Below are positions 43,858 to 57,052 of a stretch of DNA of 64,000 nucleotides, one piece after another (positions within the stretch are counted from its first letter, which is position 1; each line of letters starts with the position of its first letter). The position numbers and the translations under genes were made by a program. Source of the DNA: Progne subis subis (lineage: Eukaryota; Chordata; Aves; Passeriformes; Hirundinidae); contig JAKJHU010000534.1 in assembly GCA_022316685.1 (NCBI GenBank), forward strand, positions 62,001-126,000, in the 5' to 3' direction. The notes below the pieces were generated by a model. That model worked only from the letters and a program-made list of their open reading frames with translations, searched no databases and had not been told where the DNA came from.

Positions 43858-46800
43858 TACCCTCAGAGTGGAGCTGTGTCACCCCCAAGTGTTTGTTTGC
43901 TCAGCCCGGCCGGGAGGCTCCAGCTGCTCCCGGGGCGGGGTGAGCAGGGGAATCGCTCGCTTGAAACCGTTCCGGTCTGCGGCCTGCACTGGAGGGCCAA
44001 TAAATGTGAAACCACAGAAACTATTGAAGCGTATCAAGGTTTCACAGAGGCGATTTAAACAAAGAAGGACAGAAGGTTCAATCTCACCCTTTGCAGCACC
44101 TCTCGCGAGACACATTGACTTTCAAGATGAAGCGGTTCCTTGTCAAGAAGAGCTTGCTTTTCCAGGTTTCCTAAAATATAGCTGAGATGGCACAGTTTAG
44201 ATCATGCACTTCCCACTCTGAAGCCAAAAATCCAAAGACAGCGCTCCTTCACAAGCCTGAGGGTCAGCAATGGATTCTGGGGCTACAGGATACAGTGAAA
44301 AATTCCACCGAGACACCCAGAACAGGGCAACGCTGCCTGGGAGAAGCAGCATTACTCTCGGAGAAAATGCCATTCTGCAGCCAGGTGAGTGCTTTGGAGA
44401 ATTTTACTGCTATGGAGGGAAAAAAAAAAAAAAAAAAAAATCAATAAAGCATTAGAGCTGTGGAATGAAGCAAAAATCCCCAACCACTGTCCAGAGTACA
44501 AGGGTGAACATCCACAGCAACTCAGCAAAATAAATGGCAACTTCAGAAAAAACCAGAGACATTAAAACCAGTCCAGATGAACAACCACTGTCTATCAGAA
44601 CGACGCTCGCACAAAAGAATGCTGGCCTTAATTCAGGTCACAGTTATCAAAGAATATTTGAAGACCACTTTGAAGTGCTACAAACCAAGTCAAGCCAAGC
44701 ACACTTTCATTTTCTAGACAGATTTTAGGACAGCTGAGGGAGAGTCTCCAGCACGTCCTCAGCTGCCACATTTGCCTTTGCCCACCCTACCAAGGACAGC
44801 GCAGATGTGGCCAGTAGAGGTCACACCCAGCCCAAGGTCTGCCTGAGCCCCTCTGGCCGCACTTCCTGCTGATAATGCTGACCCCTGACAGGCCCCAGCC
44901 ACGACCGTTTGCTGCTGGCTTGGCAGACTTTTTCGGATCAAATGGGAAGGAACCCTCCTGTGCCCTGCACCTGCTGATATCTTCCCTGCTGGAATGCAAG
45001 GGCTCGTACAAAAGACACGCCCGGTTGTTCCGTTTTGGCCTTTTTTCTACCATTTACCTTACACAGGTGATGTTCCTCACCACTGAGCGCTACGATGCCA
45101 ACAGCGGCGATACAGAAATCCGCTCTGGGACGGAGCGGCGGGAAAAACTGCCTCTGGACTTGCCAGAGGTACAAGGGGAGCACCCTCGGTGCCGTGCCTG
45201 CTGAGTGAACGGGAGCTGGCAGGCTGACCCATAAATATTCAGAAACATAAACGTATGGCCCATAAAGGTGGCTGGTTCCTGAAACTTTGTGAGAACCAAT
45301 TTGTCTCACGAACATGAAACTAGACACAGATAAAAAGCCACGGCCTTGTTTTCTGTTTGCCTCTGAGCGTGGCACAGATCCCCCTGCAAGGGGAAGGAAG
45401 AATTGTTACTTGTCCCCAGGATCCCCACGGCCATGCGCCAACCACAACCGCAGCCAGTCGAGGCAGGCGGGACACAGCCACAACCAAGATCTCTCCCTCA
45501 AGCACAGCACGGATCAAGCGCCTAGGAAAGGAAGGGCTGCTTGAAAGGGCAGGACAGCTCCGCCCTGGGACAGAGGCAGAGGAGGAACCTGGCAGGTCGT
45601 TACACCCCCGAGCACCGCCAGACAAGCGCTCCAGGCTGCGATGCTGCCCGTCACATCCCTGAAAACCACCCGTCATACACACCAGAACAGCTGCAGCAGA
45701 GATCCAAGCGTGCCTCGCAACTGCCAGACACAAGAACAGCTTCAGGCCACTGCTTCCCTGAGAAGAAAGTGAAAACATCAACATCAGCTTGTTATCTTCG
45801 AGGGGGCTTGAGCTACAAAGGGGCACACCTTGGAAGCTTTCATTCCCATCCAAGTTGAAAAACTGCCCAGAAAAATCACCTCAACCAAAGCTGTGATTGG
45901 AGGGAAATGAACTTATTGCTTCCATCCTGTTGATACAATTTTGTGCAGTTTGTACTGCCTAGACTACCTCTAAAGTTATACCAAATGCATCCCCTTCCTC
46001 TGTTTCCATGATGTCATTATTAGAAGAAAATATTTAACTACTTTTGAGGCTTGTCCCTAGTCCAGTTGACATTTTCCTTTGCAGAGCTTTTCAAAGAAGC
46101 CTCTGCTTGGCCTCTCACAGGTGCTTAAGCGCCGTGACCATGATCTCACATTGTTCCCTGTGGATTTCAGAAGAGCACTGAATTTCAAGAATAGGACAAT
46201 CGATTGAAAACTCTGAGAAACACACAGACGAGAGAAAGGCTGTGCTTGGTGGGGAAATACTTGATGCCTCTAGATCAGCAACAGCACAGCTGACGTTGCA
46301 GTGCGATAGCCATAAATCCATTTACTTGCGTGAGCAAAGGCCACAGAGTTCCCACAGATTTCTGACTTACCCAAGGTGCTCCACAGCCAGAAGGGCACAA
46401 TTACCAAGAACTGGCATGTCCACCAGAGCTGCCAGCCTTATTCAGGTCGGGAACTTTGGCTCAGAAATCCCTCCATCAGCTCACAAATTCCTGGAGGCTC
46501 ATTCAATTCTCGGTGGAATAAGATTCATTACGCTGCACAGACAAGGACCTTGCACCTGTTGCTAACAGCCCAGCAGCTACAGAGCCCTCTGAATGCTCTG
46601 AGGGAAACCAACAGAAGTCTGCCAGTTGCAGCAAGTGCTATTTACTTTAGGACAGGAGGCAGCTCTACGTCAGAGCTAGCACAATACCCCCTCAAACTCC
46701 AGCATCTCCCAGAGTTTTGGCCCCTTGACCAAGAAATCCTGAGCTAGATGGAAACCTGGATTTTCCTACTGCACTGGTACCAAACATCAGGAGGGGGGAA

Positions 46801-49135
46801 TATCCCAGATCAGGTCTCCCCAGCCCATCTTCAGGCTTCTCTCCAAGCCCTCCCAAGGGTTCCCAGGGCAGAACAGAAGCAGCACCCAGCCTATAGCTCC
46901 TCGGTCCTGAGAGGAGGACACCCCCATGGCACTTCCAGGAGTACATCAGGGCTGGGAGGAAGCTCACCAAAAGGAATACCAGGCCTAAAATCTTAAATCC
47001 TTGCAGGTTTGTTTGGCCAAGGGGCAGGGGCAGCAGCAAAGACACAGACACCAGCTTCAGGAATCCAGCCTCATCGACCAGAGCTCAAAGCAGCAAAGAA
47101 CTCCAAACAACAAAGCCTTGCAATGCCCCTCACCACTGCTACCAAAGAGAGCAGCACTACAGGGACTGAGACGCAGCACTAGGGACCCTGAGGCTTCACC
47201 ATCCTCCAGAACCACAGCCCGCGAGCTGGGAGCCCCCTGTCCCAGCCAAGCACTGGAGAGCCTCTCCCACAATTGAGAATTGCCACTGGCGCATCCACCT
47301 GCAGGCAAAGAGACTTACAGCTCTGCTGGGACAGGGCCCAGCTCGGACAAATGGGTGCCGGCGACAGGCCGACACAACGTTCGGTGTGGCAACAGCCGGG
47401 GGCTCGGCTTCCTTGTGGATTGGGCCCCAAGCCTGGCCAGGGCTTCAGGAGCAATCCAGGAGTTCCCTTGGACCGTGGACTCCCCAACAAGACCACAGGT
47501 CTGATTTCATGGTCTTGTCCAGCTTCTCAGGTACAGAAAGGACAATACTTTTCCAACTCCATTTGCTGCTTCTCCCTCTCTGTCAGGGTCCCAACAAGCT
47601 CTGCCTCAGTGCTAGTCCTACCCTTACAAGTGACCTCAAGAGAAAGAAAGAAGAAGGGAAAAAAAAAAAAAAAAAAAAAAAAGACAGACAATTATTACTA
47701 CTCACTCTGTCCTCAGACTTTACATTCACTAGTGGGTTCAGCCTTCTGGAAAGAGAAGCAAAGCTCAGCCTCCTGGGGCTGATCTGTCCATTCCCTGGTC
47801 TGCTCTCACAAACCCTTCAACTGCTCTGTCAAACCCGCAGAGCTACAAGAAAGCAGTCCTTAGCCACAGTCACTTCTCCTAACACGCATTTCCCATTACG
47901 CATCCAGAGCAATCCAAGCGCCGATTTTACATTTCCCACGCAAACCCCGCGGATTTACATTCCAAGATCCCACGCACACACGCACACCAAATTCCCACAG
48001 TGTGCCGAGGACACTTTGGGGCACTTTGGATGTATCCTTAAGTACAAAGCACAAGAAGAAAAGCCCAATCTTGCTCTGTGAAAACAAACAATGAAAACTG
48101 CAGGAAATTCCTCCATAGAACACGAGACACATACCTTTAACCCAGGCAGGTAATGAACTGCAGGAGGGGACCACCTGGCAGAAGAACGCTGACCAGCCAA
48201 ACACAGAGCACAGAACCAGGGGCTGCCTGAGGGCCTTGAGGCAAGCATGCTGGATTGAAGGTAAAGCAGCAGGAGGAATGAACTCTGCACAAGTACTTGG
48301 GGAGAAATTCCAAGTCAGAGCTACAATTTAACAGAAAAATTACAAGAAAGACAACAGCACAGACACACTGGCTTAAACTAGACTATGACCTGACATGCTG
48401 TTGCTCAGAGGGGTGCTTTACTCTATCATTCACCCCGCTGTGTGACCACATCACAGTGCTCAGTCACCCTTCCCTGCAAGCTTTTCAGTCTGTACCTTCC
48501 ATCCCTCAGGAGGAGCCTGAATGAACAAAAACACCCCAATGCTCCCTGCCCTAAGCACAGGTACAGAACATCACCCGGAAAGAGAAGAAACCTTCACGGC
48601 TCCCACCCCAAACACGAACCCTGGCCAGAACCACAGACGCAGCAAAAACTTACAGGTTAGAGGAATTAGGGAAGGAAAGGCTCTGTCTCCCATCCCTTGC
48701 CCAACAGGCTCCAATTCCACACTGCAAATATGAGTCAGGCCTTTAACTGCAGAAGCCTGGAGAGCCGACATAATTCTGCTCTATAAAGGACCTTCCCGAA
48801 GCAATTCTCTGGCCAAGCAGAGAGCAAAACCCTCTGCACTCTACCAGAGCCACAGGAAACCCAATCCAAGGGTAGAAGCAAGGATGCAGAAGATACAAAA
48901 AGCACCGCTTCAGCCCTATAACGACCAGGAAAAAGCCAAACTGTGGCAACTCGTGCCTCCTAACTCCTCATTAAGGAAGGGCTTGGAAGCCTGAGGCCTA
49001 CCCCAGGAGCAACAGCCCCCCCAGCATTAACACAGCTTCAGCTGGGGCCACCAACATCGGCCCTGCCCCACACCACACGCCCAAACATACCGACTCCAAC
49101 ACAGTTCAAACCACGGAGTTAAACCACGCACTTAC
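43858..49135. other. Single-copy segment left of the motif array, copy B
   Basis: Equivalent of 19908-25162. The main differences are homopolymers (22 A at about 47660 against 16 in copy A) and scattered single bases. The long plus frame of A is split here. No gene identified. Confidence 0.45.
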
Positions 49136-49310
49136 CTCGTTAAACAGCCGAGGGGAGGAGGAGACCAGCATCACACACCAAAGGCATGGCCACAAACACC
49201 ATCTCCCATCCAGCCCTTAGAAACACCCCCCCCGGCTCGTGATTGACCGATGCGCAGAGGCATTCGCAGCGTTGATTGGGCCGTGCGCCCAGGGCCCTGT
49301 CCTGTGAACC
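49136..49310 (-). ncRNA. Candidate first exon, minus strand, copy B
   Basis: Donor TTTAACGAG|GTAAGTGC in the minus sense (exon end 49136). It is slightly stronger than in A because the intron reads GTAAGTG. CCAAT boxes in sense orientation lie upstream. The transcription start is not determined. Confidence 0.35.
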
Positions 49311-51142
49311 CGGAACAAAATGGCGGCTGCCGATTGGCTGAAATATTTTCCTCCAAAAAAGGGGTTTCCCGCCACTGTTCCGGGCAAATAAGGGGTGCCC
49401 CCGCACCTCTAAGAGTACCCGGAACAGTTCTGGGTGTCAGCGAGCCGGCAGCTGCTCTCTAAAGCAGGTTTTGGACACAACTTGTTCTCGTATGCAAATG
49501 ATACAAAATGGCGCCGGCCAGAAGTCCGGGCTCCCTGGAGCAAATGGTGGCCTCCGATTGGCCAAAGAGTTTTCGTCCAAAAAAGGGGTTTTCCGCCTAT
49601 TTTCCGGGCAAACAAGGGGTGCCTCCGCACCTCTAGGACTACCCGGAACAGTTCTGGGTGTCAGCGTGCCGGCAGCTGCTCTCTAAACGGGGTTTTGGGC
49701 ACAATTTATTTTCGTATGCAAATGATACAAAATGGCGCCGGCCGGCCGGAAATGATGTCATACTTGAACAACATGGCAGCGGCCATGTGCCAGACCCCAA
49801 AATGGCGGCCCGCATATGCCGTACGGCAAGATGGCGGCGCCCATAGTGTCACGTGGTACCGGAAGAAAATGGCCGCCGACAGGAAGTGATGTCAAACCAG
49901 AACAAAATGGCGGCCGCCGATCTCCCGATTTTTATGGGCAAAAAAGGGTTGTTTCCCGCGGTTTTTCCACGCAAATAAGGAGTGCCCCCGCACCTCTAGG
50001 AGTACCCGGAACAGTTCTGGGTGTCAGCGTGCCGGCACCTGCTCTTTAAACGGGTTTTTGGAGACTATTTACTTTCGTATGCAAATGAGCCAAAATGGCG
50101 CCGGCCAGAAGTCCGGCCCCCCCGGAGCAAATGGCAGCCCCCGATTGGCCAAAATATTTTCCTCTAAAAAAGCGGTTTCCCACAGGTTTTCCGGGCAAAC
50201 AAGGGGTGCCCCCGCACCTCTATGACTATCCGGCACAGTTCTGGGTGTCAGCGTGCCGGCAGCTGCTCTCTAAATGGGGTATTGGGGACTATTTTTTTCC
50301 ATATGCTAATGAGACAAAATGGCGCCGACCGGAAGTCCGGTCACCCCTGAAGAAAATGGCAGCATCCGATTGGCCGAAATATTTCGGTCCAAAAAAGGTG
50401 TTTCTCGCAGCTTTTTTGGGCAAATAAGGGGTGCCACCGCATCTCTAGGAGTACTTGACACTGTTCTGGCTGTCCGCGTGCCCGCAGCTGTGCCCTAAAT
50501 GTGTTCTTTGGGATTGTGTTCTTTTGTATGCTAATGAGCCAAAATGGCGCCGGCCGGAAGTCCAGGCAACCCGGAAGTAAGTGGCAACTGCCGATTGGCC
50601 ATAATATTTTTGCCCAAAGAAGAGGTTTTCCGGCAATTTTGGGGGGAAATAAGGGGCGCCCCCACATCTGTAGAAGTACCCGGTACGGATCTGGGTGTCA
50701 GGGTGCGCGCAAGTGCGTGCTAAATGGGGTTTTCAGGACCGTTAATTTCGGGTATGCAAATGAGACAAAATGGCTGACGGACAATACTGACACGCCTCAG
50801 GGGCGTGTTTTAGGGCGGGTTATGCAAATCAGAAGCTGAGATGGACATGGGTGGGGGCAGTGGCTTTTGTGCGGGGTATGCAAATGAGGTCTAACAGCCA
50901 GAAACGGGAAGTGCTCCTGAAAGCAAAATGGCGGCCGCCATGATGCCGATAGCTTCAGTTTTGGGGCTGAAAAAGGGCCTTTTTCACGGTTTTTCAAATA
51001 AAAAAACACTGCGCCCGCTTCGCCTGCAGCAGGCTTTGTGGGTCATTGTGGCCGCGTGTACCAAGCAATGCTGTAATCGAGTGTAAATTTTCCCGGTATG
51101 CAAATGAACTGAAATGGCCCCCGGCAGCAAGTGACATCACAA
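49310..51142. promoter_or_regulatory. 224-bp tandem array of YY1/CCAAT/octamer/ETS motifs, copy B
   Basis: Octamers at 49492, 49716, 50079, 50303, 50528, 50754, 50822, 50878 and 51098. The same 224-bp period and the same insertion are present. B has one extra octamer (50822-50829) where A reads TCTGCAAATC. Several YY1-like sites differ by one base (for example 49544, ATGGTGGC). Where A has a damaged site (AAAAGGGCTCCGG at 25756), B has AAAATGGCGCCGG. Confidence 0.7.
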
Positions 51143-51472
51143 GGGGGCGTGGCCTCGTTGGGGTGGGGGAACCGAGTACCAGCAGTAACTGTGCACTGCC
51201 ACCAGGAGGTGCTATGGAGAACCAGTGTGCTGGGGAGTAGTGCCAGGGCTAGGCAGGAGGGTGGATGCCTGCTTCTGGGGTGCATTCTGGGGGGGAGCGG
51301 GGAGGGGACATATATGGTGCATAGAGAAGAAGAACAAATGCAATATCTGTGGTGCAGCAATAGGAACTTGGAGGCTCCCAGGGAGGAAATGTTTTTACGC
51401 CACTTGACTGAAAGGTTGATGCAAGATGGTTTAGTCCCTAGGAGCCTAAAAGTTTGTCTGGTCGCATTCAAG
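51115..51472 (+). promoter_or_regulatory. Candidate rightward promoter, copy B
   Basis: CRE-like AAGTGACATCAC, GC box GGGGGCGTGG and TATA-like ACATATATGG in the same order and spacing as copy A. Confidence 0.35.
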
Positions 51473-52118
51473 TGAGAAAGAAGAACAAACAGAGAAATGG
51501 AAATGGAGAAATAGAAAGAAATAAAGAGAGTAAAGAGAGACAGAGGAAGAGCAGACAGGGAGAAAGGGGGAGGAGAAAAGAGGGGGGGGAAGAAAGGGGG
51601 GGGGAGAAGAGACGGGACCCAAACAATCATCTAGAAATAGACACATAGAGATGTGGAGTAAAGAACAGACAGCAGTGGACAGAGAGAGAGAGAGGGAAAG
51701 CGAGGAAATTAAACAGGAGGAGGTAAACACAGACCAAAGCAGACCTAGAAGTACAGTAAGAAGGAAAAACACAGTGCAGTAGAAACAGAGGAAGAGAGAG
51801 AAAAAAAAATGGGTAGAGCAAAAGGAACGGGATTGCAGTAAAAGAAAAAAAGGAAATAGGGTATAGGGTCAGAGAGGAAAATCAAGGAACAAAAATAGAA
51901 AAGCAGAGAGAAAAAGAAACACAGCAGCACTTGCAAAGCAAAGAGGGACAAACAGAAACATCAGCAGCGTTACAGAGTCACAGCAAGACAGAAACACGGA
52001 AGGAAAGGTAAGAATAGAGTGAAAGAAGGGGGAAGCACAGCAAGAAAGACATGCACAAGAAAGGACTCGAGGACACCCGAGAAATACAGGAGCCAAAGGG
52101 AAGGGGGACGGGCGAGGG
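51473..52118 (+). repeat. Purine-rich strand, copy B
   Basis: Equivalent of 27496-28143, with small changes in G and AG run lengths. The plus donor GAAAG|GTAAGAAT is kept (exon end 52007). Confidence 0.75.
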
Positions 52119-53117
52119 CATCTGAATTCTTTCTGAAGGTCTATTCCACACTTCTTGCATCAATGCTTCTATGGACACCTCAGTAAAATGCATGAACGCA
52201 GCACACGCGGAGGCAATGACAAAGAAATCCTCTAGCCACAGTGCTAAAAGTCCAATTTCCATCCGGAGCGGTACAAGGAAAACACGGAAGCCGATGCAAA
52301 CACGTGGTAATACAACCAAATTCCGTATTGAAACGACAAAGCAATTATTCTACCTCTCACTTGTACAAACTCTTATGTCCTTTTGAAAGGACAGCCCAAA
52401 GGAAGACAGCACAGGGACAACACAATGCTCATCCAGCGCACAAAAACTCCATGTGTCTGGCATCTCAACAGCTTTGCTAATACCCCTGCCCTCACTGGTT
52501 CTCAGAAACATGGCTCCCAGGAGTCTCCAGAAATCCTCCCACCTCAACAAAATCCCTGTCTCGAGACAGACAGCACAGCACACAAAGTTGTCAAGGTGGG
52601 ACTGTGGCAGGAGGTGTAAGTGACCCAGAAGCAGCCCATGCTTCCCCGAGGTGGCTGGGAGCTACAGGAGAAATAGACAGAGGAACAAAAAGCAGCCCAC
52701 GGTGCCCCCAGGCACATGAGAGCTAGGGGAGAAATGTGAATGGCAGCTACAAGCAGGCTACGAGTTGCCCCAGGCAGCTGGGAGCTATGGCACAACCAGA
52801 GATGGGAGCTGCCAGAAGGCCACTTTCCCTGCAGCCCTGTAGACAGGGCACCGGGATCAAGGACTACAAGGAACACAGAAATCAGCCTCCTAGGTGGACG
52901 GGCACCAGTGGCAGACACATGCTCAGGCCTCCCTCCGGTCCCAGGTGGACTGGAAGGCAGCGCTGAAGCCCGAGGCCACGGGGGACCGCAGTGAACCGGG
53001 ACTCCCTGCAACCACGGACACCGTTCGTGTGCAAAGCGTGGGAAAAGAAGGGTGAAAGTGAGTAGGAAAGAAAAGCAGGAAGAGCAGGTGACCCAACAAA
53101 GACGGCATGTGGATTGT
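52119..53117. other. Single-copy segment, copy B
   Basis: Equivalent of 28144-29141. No gene seen. One inserted base near 52323 relative to A. Confidence 0.4.
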
Positions 53118-53699
53118 TGTGCTGGCTTGAAGGCAAAACCAATGACAGACTCCGAGTCAGAAAGAAACCATTTAATAGGAGAGAAAAATAAGTGAAATAA
53201 AATGAATCCAAACACATGCAATGGTACAAAAGTTCAAGGACAGAGTCAGCATCCAACCTGGCACCGTGGTGGCAGCAGTCCAGATGAAGTGGTCTTGTAG
53301 AAGCCGTGTTCCTGCAGAGAGCTCTAGTAGCTCTTCTCCTCTGGGAATCCAGTGAGTAAGGCTGCCTGTGCTGTCCCAATTGCTAGATTGGATCCAGGTG
53401 TGAGTGCTTGGCTCCGCCCCCTGGGCGGAGCAACTGACAAGGGGCTGCTAGCATTGACTCAGTCTTGTAACAGGTGCTGGATTGCCTATGAAACAGACAT
53501 AGCTGCTGCAGGGAGTGATGTAGGATTCATGCAGGAAGTCATGCATGGGCCATGACCAGATGATAGTCTGGAGGCACGGGCCAAGGGAAGCAAGGCACAA
53601 CTTAGTTTCAACATGTCATGTACATGGTGAGAGAATAAATACTTGGAGCACATCTTGCATGGCAACCTAGGACAGTGGTGAAGTTTAAAATTCGCTACA
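53118..53699 (-). mobile_element. LTR-like element, minus orientation, copy B
   Basis: 582 bp, same ends as the copy A element (TGTGCTGG...GCTACA). Being in both copies at the same place, it was inherited through the duplication. Confidence 0.55.
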
Positions 53700-53750
53700 C
53701 CTGCTTGGAGGGAGGTGAATTGTATTGAATACCTCTGTGAGAAGAAGCAA

Positions 53751-54049
53751 ATGTGTGTGTCTGTGTGAGTTTGTATGTCTCTATGTCTGTGTGTGGGGCT
53801 GTGTGGGTGTGGTTCTGAGTGAGTGAGTGTGTGTGTGTGTGTGTGTGTGTCTATGTGTGTGTTTGTATGTATGTGAGAATTTGTGTGTTTGTGTGTCCAC
53901 ATGTGTGTGTCTATGGGTCCATGTGTGTGTGTCTGTAAATCTGTGTGTCTCTTTGTGTCCATGTGTGTGTGTGTCTACATGTGTGTGTCTGTGTCTGTAT
54001 GGCTGTGTGTCTGTGTGCTGTGTGTCTGTGTGTGTGTCTCTGTGCACAT
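53751..54049. repeat. TG-rich interrupted microsatellite, copy B
   Basis: Same position as 29776-30076 with different run lengths. Confidence 0.9.
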
Positions 54050-54055
54050 AGCTGG

Positions 54056-55613
54056 AAGTGTGTAGAAGGTAGGTTATAAAAAAAACCTTAAAAACAGTGG
54101 GTGGGGACCAAAGTACTATCTTGAGAAATGGGACAGTAAACCAGCACGGTACAGACAGGCAAGAAAGAAAGGTAGGAAACAGGAGCAACAGAAACACCTC
54201 CACGTAGGCCTCTGCAACAAAGCTCAGCTAAGTGCTAGAGAAGGCCTTGGACAAGAAGAAAGGGAGAGCAAAAGATGATACAACCTCACATTACAGAAGG
54301 AGCAGAGGGAGAAAGAAAATCGGAGCACGGTGATGGATCCAGATCCGGCTTCTTGGAAAATGGAATGGCTCAGGCTCTGAGGGAGGAAGGGAATAAACTT
54401 CAAAAGCTCCTAATAACATCCTCAATGTTCCAAAAGTGATTGTAGCAAGGGGCTGAAAGAGTCATGCTTGTGCCCTAGGACTTTGAGCAAGAATGCTGAA
54501 GGTGCTGACAGCCCGAGGGCTTTGCACCCCATAGCCCACTTCCTCACCTCCTCACTCACAGCTTACACCTTCCTTTCCCCGAAAAGCCCTTACCTTCCTT
54601 CAGCTGGAGCCTCCGCTGCTCCCTCGCCTGCTGTCCACCTCCTCCTCTTGCTGCTGATGTCACGCCTTGCCGTCAAGCTGCCGCCACCGGCACCCTTATA
54701 GCAAGTGCTGAGAAGCCCAGGAGGCTGTGTTGTACCTGAAGCATCGTCAAATGCTTCCCCAAAAAGGAGCACATACGGGTTCCACACATCCAAAACACTG
54801 AACGGAATCACCAAAGCCCTCAGCACACAGCTTCCCGTCGTCTCAGTGGAATGGACAAGGCTCTCTGAGAGAGAGACGCACCCCTGCATCCAGACCAGCC
54901 AGGCCGGTTCCTGGGAACCCCCGGGAGACAGAAATCCCCACGCAGCGCTGGGAGCGGCGCCTTCCGCTCGCACCTCCTCTGCAGTGCTGTCCAAAATGAG
55001 CGGCAGGGCTGGAGGGGAGGCGATCCCTTCGGCCTTCAGCCTTCGCCGTGCTTAAACAAAGGCATTCGAGGAGTTCATCTGGCACCTGCCCTGATGATTT
55101 CAAACATCCGTGCAGTCGGCAAGTCGAAAGAAGCCTTCCTTCCCTAAGGAAAAGAACACACCGCATGCTGGGACAGCAAATGGCAGGAGGAAAGAAACCT
55201 TGCAGGGATCAGAAACCCCCAGAAAAAAACCAGGAAAACAAAACGGCAGAACAAAAGGGAGGGCAACAAGTGCAGCCTGCAACAAAGCCACAGCGAGTCA
55301 AAATGAAGACATCTCACGGCAAGAACAGAGCCGGCAACAAGATCGAGTCCTGCTCTCATGCTTCACGCAAGGAAACAAAAGCTGGGCCTGCCTCACACAA
55401 GGACCCACGGGAGGGCAGTGGGGGAAAAGCACCAAAAGAACCCCAAAACCCACCAAGCAAAAGGAGGGCCCACGTCCACGGCAGTGCTCCTGCACGCCGC
55501 GCTCTAGCGTCTCCACGACACGAGCGAGGCGGGCGCATCTTGCACGTGGAGCACGTGCAAAGACAAAGTGCATGCGGCCACAAGCCCTTCGTTGCAGTAG
55601 GCAACAAAGGAAT
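54056..55613. other. Single-copy segment, copy B
   Basis: Equivalent of 30077-31644. No gene recognised. Frames differ from A through several indels between 54560 and 54770. Confidence 0.4.
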
Positions 55614-56447
55614 AGGAACAATAATATTAATAATAGTAGCAATAAAAAGAATAGTAATAGTAATGAGGAATGGAAGAGTAGTAAAAGAATAAAAACCAGA
55701 AGTAAAAATAATAATGAAAGTAGCACTACTGATAGGAAGGATAGTAGTAGTAGTAGTAGTAACGTAATAATAGTGAAATGACAGATTAGAAGTAATGATC
55801 GTAAGAACTGAAGTAATGAAAGGAGTACTAATTGTAAAGCAACAGTAGTATGAGTGTATAGAAATTGCTGTATATTATAAATATATTTAAAAAGTAGGTA
55901 CTGTTCTTACATATAGTATGAGTGAGAAGAAGTGATATGTAGTTAATTATAGATGTGACATATCTGTACATATCGTCACATAATAGCAGCAGTAATATAT
56001 CTAATTAAATGTGTATTATATGAAATTATAGAAATTATAGAAGAATATAGTTGTGATGTATAGATACACGACTAATGCCTGACATGAGTGGTAGTCAAGA
56101 TGATAATAGTAATTAGAAACTGTTAATATACATGAAGTGGTTAGGAGTTAAGAATGAAAGTGATAGTAGTAGGATTAGTAATAAAGGATAAATGAAAATC
56201 TACTGTAAAAATGAGTAGTAGGAACAAACCCAATAGTATCAGTAATATCTGTAATAATAAGCATGCAATAGTAACAATATCAGCAAGGAATAACAGGAGT
56301 AATGAAAATAATTATAAATAACAAGAATCGTAGTGCTGATTAAAATGAAGTTCAAAATTAAGCAGAGTGATCAGGAAAAGATAGTAATAACTTTAGGACT
56401 ACTAGCAGCAGTAGTAGTAGTAATACAACAATAAACAGTAATGGTAA
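55614..56447. repeat. AGT/AAT-rich degenerate trinucleotide region, copy B
   Basis: Equivalent of 31645-32475. Confidence 0.8.
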
Positions 56448-56971
56448 TCCTAATCAGCCAAAACAGAGGCCTGGATGCAGATTCACGACTCAGCAGCCCA
56501 TGCACACGGGACCGCAACAGGCCTAGATCAGCTTGTCACCTGACAGCACCCCAGACAGGAGTGCTGCACAGATCCCAAATTCTCCACGCAACGCAACACA
56601 CTCGTTGCCTAGCTCAGCTGCAAGGGAATAGCCTGTGCACAAGGAGCAGCGAGGCATGCCAGATCCACATGGGCCGTGTCTCCTTGCTCAGCCAGAAGGC
56701 ACATATGTACACGGTCACCCAACTGTTTCTTTCAAAAAGAAAGGTAGGGCAGGTCAGCCACTGCAGAATAAAACCAGAAACCTTCAGTTACAGGGACTCC
56801 TGCAGTGATAGGAGACAGGATTGTAAGAAAAAGGGAGACCTAAACCGAGTCGTGGTGCATTTCTCACTTGGCCGCATGGACAGCAACCGTATACAGGAGC
56901 TCATTTCTTAGGATGAATCGTGAGAAGCAGAAGCGCAAGCACTTGGCAGGAAAAGTAACGTGGCAACTCAC

Positions 56972-57052
56972 CTGGCAGTGCAGAATCTCGGACAAACTTT
57001 CTCCACGGAGCTATCTGTTCATTTCTCTTTTGGAAGAAAGGAGAACAGATGT
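56972..57052 (-). ncRNA. Candidate 81-nt internal exon, minus strand, copy B
   Basis: Acceptor and donor are identical to copy A. One exon substitution (near 57013) makes a stop in one of the frames that is open in A. Confidence 0.4.
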
